Assembly (NCBI RefSeq): GCF_019665785.1
Contig: NZ_CP081149.1
Span: 248,001-312,000, forward strand
Direction: 5' to 3'
DNA length: 64,000 nt
DNA from: Deefgea piscis
GTDB lineage: Bacteria > Pseudomonadota > Gammaproteobacteria > Burkholderiales > Chitinibacteraceae
Numbering within the stretch: the first letter of the stretch is position 1; the number at the start of each line of letters is the position of its first letter. This document shows, piece by piece, positions 62,137 to 64,000 of this stretch. The position numbers were made by a program, and so were the translations under genes. The notes below the pieces were generated by a model. The model was given only the letters and a program-made list of their open reading frames with translations, had not been told where the DNA came from and made no database searches.

Positions 62137-63906
62137 TCAGACCACACTTGATTCTAAATCACGAGTCTTTTTTCTATTTATTTCATTTTCAACTGCGATC
62201 ATTAATTCTTGAGTAAATTTACCACGCTTTATTTCATCATCTGTTGGAAAACCGAGTGAATCAATTATATGTTGACATTTTTCAAAAATATTAACGTATG
62301 ATCGTTTCTCTGAATTAAGAACATCAATTATCTTACTTGCATATTTCTCTGCTTTCTTAGAACCTGCAAGCGGCACGTCCATACTGTTATGGCATAACAA
62401 TTTAAAACCTTGGATTATATGCCACCGCAATTTTACATAGTTTTGAGCATCAATTTTACGACCATTAATCAATGCTTGATATTTATATAAAGCAAGAGCG
62501 GAAGCATAATAATATGCTTCATGATCTTCTTCTTTAAATAGATTATCTCCATTTGCTGAAAAAATAGTTTTTACATATCTTGCAGAGTTATGCGGCGTAT
62601 TCAAAAACATTGCGGCATAACAACGAGCTATTTCACGTACATCAAATATTCTAGATGATTGGTAACCAACACCTTTAAACTCACCTTGTCTGCGCTCAAA
62701 ATATATATTATTTTCAGCTGGGCAGCTTTGATTCTGTACTTGAAAATATTTCTGAACTAACTTTGCTTTATTTTTCAATCCAAAAAAAGATTCTTGCGGT
62801 ATATTAGATTGACTATTTGTAGCTGCAATAATATCGCTAGATGATTCATTATCTGGAGACTCAATAAATTTAACTACTACATTAGAAGATTCATCCAGAA
62901 ATGATTTATTCTCAAATAAAGTAGTACTAGTCTGACAGCCATTAATTATTTGATAGTTTGTAATATTCAATTCTTTTGTATTTGGTGTCAATGTCAACTC
63001 AGGAGCAACTATAGTAATTCCATTATTTAAAACAGAAAAAAGTGATTTTTTATTTACATCTTGTAATGTTTTCTGTATATCTTGATTTACTTCATTTTCT
63101 GCACCTAAAAACGATCTTACATTTTCTTCAAATACATAATGTTTCAGATTATTATCTTCGTCGATAAGTAATGAGTTAACGAACTCCTTAGCATTTACTA
63201 AGGCTACGTAAGACTGTGGAATCCCAGGCATTGCTGGCATTCCAAAAAAATCTATTAACTTTAATTTAGCTTCATTTTTTTCAGTTAAATTAACATAATA
63301 TTTCAACATTTCACTACGACCAACAGCGGTAACAGAAACAGCATGAAAAAATTCTGATTCTTTTACGCATCTATTAATTATTTCAAACGATGCTTTTATT
63401 TCACGTTCAGCCTTATATGTACCAGATGTGCAGTAGTATATATATGCATTTGGCCTTCTATTTCTTACTTTTTTTAGATTTTTTAAAACTATATTAAAAA
63501 CTGCTAATAATTCAGTATTCAATTTTCCATTTGGTAATACTGGATCTAAACTTAGAAAATCCTCCAGTCCAACTTTAAAATTATTAATATCTTCCTTAGT
63601 AAAACTTTCCCCACTCTTTGATTGCACGAAAACCAGATCTACAGCTAAATTAGTCTTATGTGTTTTAAATACTTCAATAGCATCATCTTCAGTTGTTATT
63701 AAATCACCATCAACAATAATAGCTAATCCATCAATAGATGCATCATCTTCATCAGTGGTAACAGATTTAGGATCAAACCTACCAAAAAAATGCTTTGATA
63801 TTACACAATAATTGCTAAACAATTCAAATAATTTTGAATCTTTAATTCCATCATATTGGAAATCTTCAGCAAGCTCGCTAATATGATTTTTTAAAATTAT
63901 ATGCAT
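62137..63906 (-). CDS. AIPR-family abortive-infection protein
   Basis: 589 residues, very AT-rich codon use unlike its neighbours. Family signatures: ENVRSFLG (261-268) with NEVNQDI, NNGITIV (294-300) and IINGCQT (320-326), then RIFDVREIARCYAAMF. AIPR proteins are predicted phage-defence effectors. The N-terminal part shows IDGLAIIV (D59) and VFVQSKSGE (Q95-x-K97), an order like the PD-(D/E)xK nuclease core, so DNA cleavage is possible; this is inference. The ATG at 63906 has GGGGATGAG before it. No methylase or other defence gene is visible within the window; upstream lies the window edge. Confidence 0.88.
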   Translation of the reverse strand: MHIILKNHISELAEDFQYDGIKDSKLFELFSNYCVISKHFFGRFDPKSVTTDEDDASIDGLAIIVDGDLITTEDDAIEVFKTHKTNLAVDLVFVQSKSGESFTKEDINNFKVGLEDFLSLDPVLPNGKLNTELLAVFNIVLKNLKKVRNRRPNAYIYYCTSGTYKAEREIKASFEIINRCVKESEFFHAVSVTAVGRSEMLKYYVNLTEKNEAKLKLIDFFGMPAMPGIPQSYVALVNAKEFVNSLLIDEDNNLKHYVFEENVRSFLGAENEVNQDIQKTLQDVNKKSLFSVLNNGITIVAPELTLTPNTKELNITNYQIINGCQTSTTLFENKSFLDESSNVVVKFIESPDNESSSDIIAATNSQSNIPQESFFGLKNKAKLVQKYFQVQNQSCPAENNIYFERRQGEFKGVGYQSSRIFDVREIARCYAAMFLNTPHNSARYVKTIFSANGDNLFKEEDHEAYYYASALALYKYQALINGRKIDAQNYVKLRWHIIQGFKLLCHNSMDVPLAGSKKAEKYASKIIDVLNSEKRSYVNIFEKCQHIIDSLGFPTDDEIKRGKFTQELMIAVENEINRKKTRDLESSVV

Positions 63907-64000
63907 CTCATCCCCATTTTATAATTTAATTGAAATCTGATTCGTTGTAAAAATTAAATAGCACCCACACGTTTTCAAGCATCTTAATTTATCAAAACAG
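63907..64000. other. AT-rich upstream region of the AIPR gene
   Basis: 94 bases to the window edge, strongly AT-rich, containing the ribosome site and probably the promoter. No frame or repeat recognised. Confidence 0.4.

Noticed and set aside
61718..62216. Several small frames between the PEP-CTERM and AIPR genes
   Set aside because: All fall in repeats R3/R4 and the REPIN-like palindrome, and in sequence opposite the AIPR gene end.

Overview
The window looks like chromosomal DNA of a betaproteobacterium of the order Neisseriales, probably a Chitinibacter/Deefgea-like aquatic bacterium. This is inferred from the gene set: a tolQRAB-pal-cpoB block beside ruvCAB, a GshA of the short proteobacterial type, an EIIA(Man)-HPr-EI phosphotransfer operon without a permease, a cysteine-poor DksA, a PEP-CTERM protein and type IV pilus genes. 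Base composition is fairly even and moderate, except for an AT-rich gene at the right edge. I saw no rRNA, tRNA, CRISPR array or complete insertion sequence.

Layout. 1-8.4 kb (minus strand): a truncated ALG10/DIE2-like membrane glycosyltransferase, an RlmI-type methyltransferase, a HI0933-type flavoprotein with a histone-H1-like tail, a GGDEF-EAL protein, a BCCT transporter and slyX. 8.5-13 kb: a small unknown gene, a YgiQ radical-SAM protein, a periplasmic beta-carbonic anhydrase and an O-methyltransferase. 13-22.4 kb: a TPR protein overlapping a TPR-GGDEF cyclase, ptsI-ptsH-EIIA, apbE-gshB and sugE/gshA (glutathione synthesis). 22.9-30 kb: a LysR regulator and a minor-pilin operon (pilY1-fimT-pilV-pilW-pilX-pilE). 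30.2-35.4 kb: a split ThrE-type exporter, a DUF2845 protein, mtnN, and queE/queC around a CLC antiporter. 35.5-45.5 kb: cpoB-pal-tolBARQ, ruvB, ruvA, a PAP2 phosphatase, a membrane protein, ruvC and a TonB-like protein. 45.6-48.3 kb (plus strand): cytochrome c, dksA, a Fur/Zur regulator and aroG.

48.3-62.1 kb is a string of single or paired genes (MATE pump/TetR, CorA, a ferric-reductase-like protein, a CDF exporter, a periplasmic cupin, Spo0M plus a 47-residue basic protein, a chemoreceptor, DUF1428, a PEP-CTERM protein) separated by unusually repeat-rich gaps. Several repeat families recur. The clearest is a 163-188 bp miniature element. It has IS4-like terminal repeats, 11-12 bp target duplications that differ between sites, and an intrinsic terminator built into one end. 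There are two intact copies on their own, plus one intact copy next to a truncated one. Its core also occurs without the ends between tolQ and tolR. One copy has split the terminator of the PEP-CTERM gene. At the right edge, 62.1-63.9 kb, lies an AT-rich AIPR-family gene (predicted phage defence), probably acquired horizontally into this repeat-rich stretch.

Functional themes are envelope integrity (Tol-Pal, TonB-like), surface pili, c-di-GMP signalling (one likely phosphodiesterase, one likely cyclase with a paralogous TPR partner), glutathione synthesis, queuosine synthesis and recombination (RuvABC). All functions are read from sequence patterns remembered from protein families; no database search was possible.
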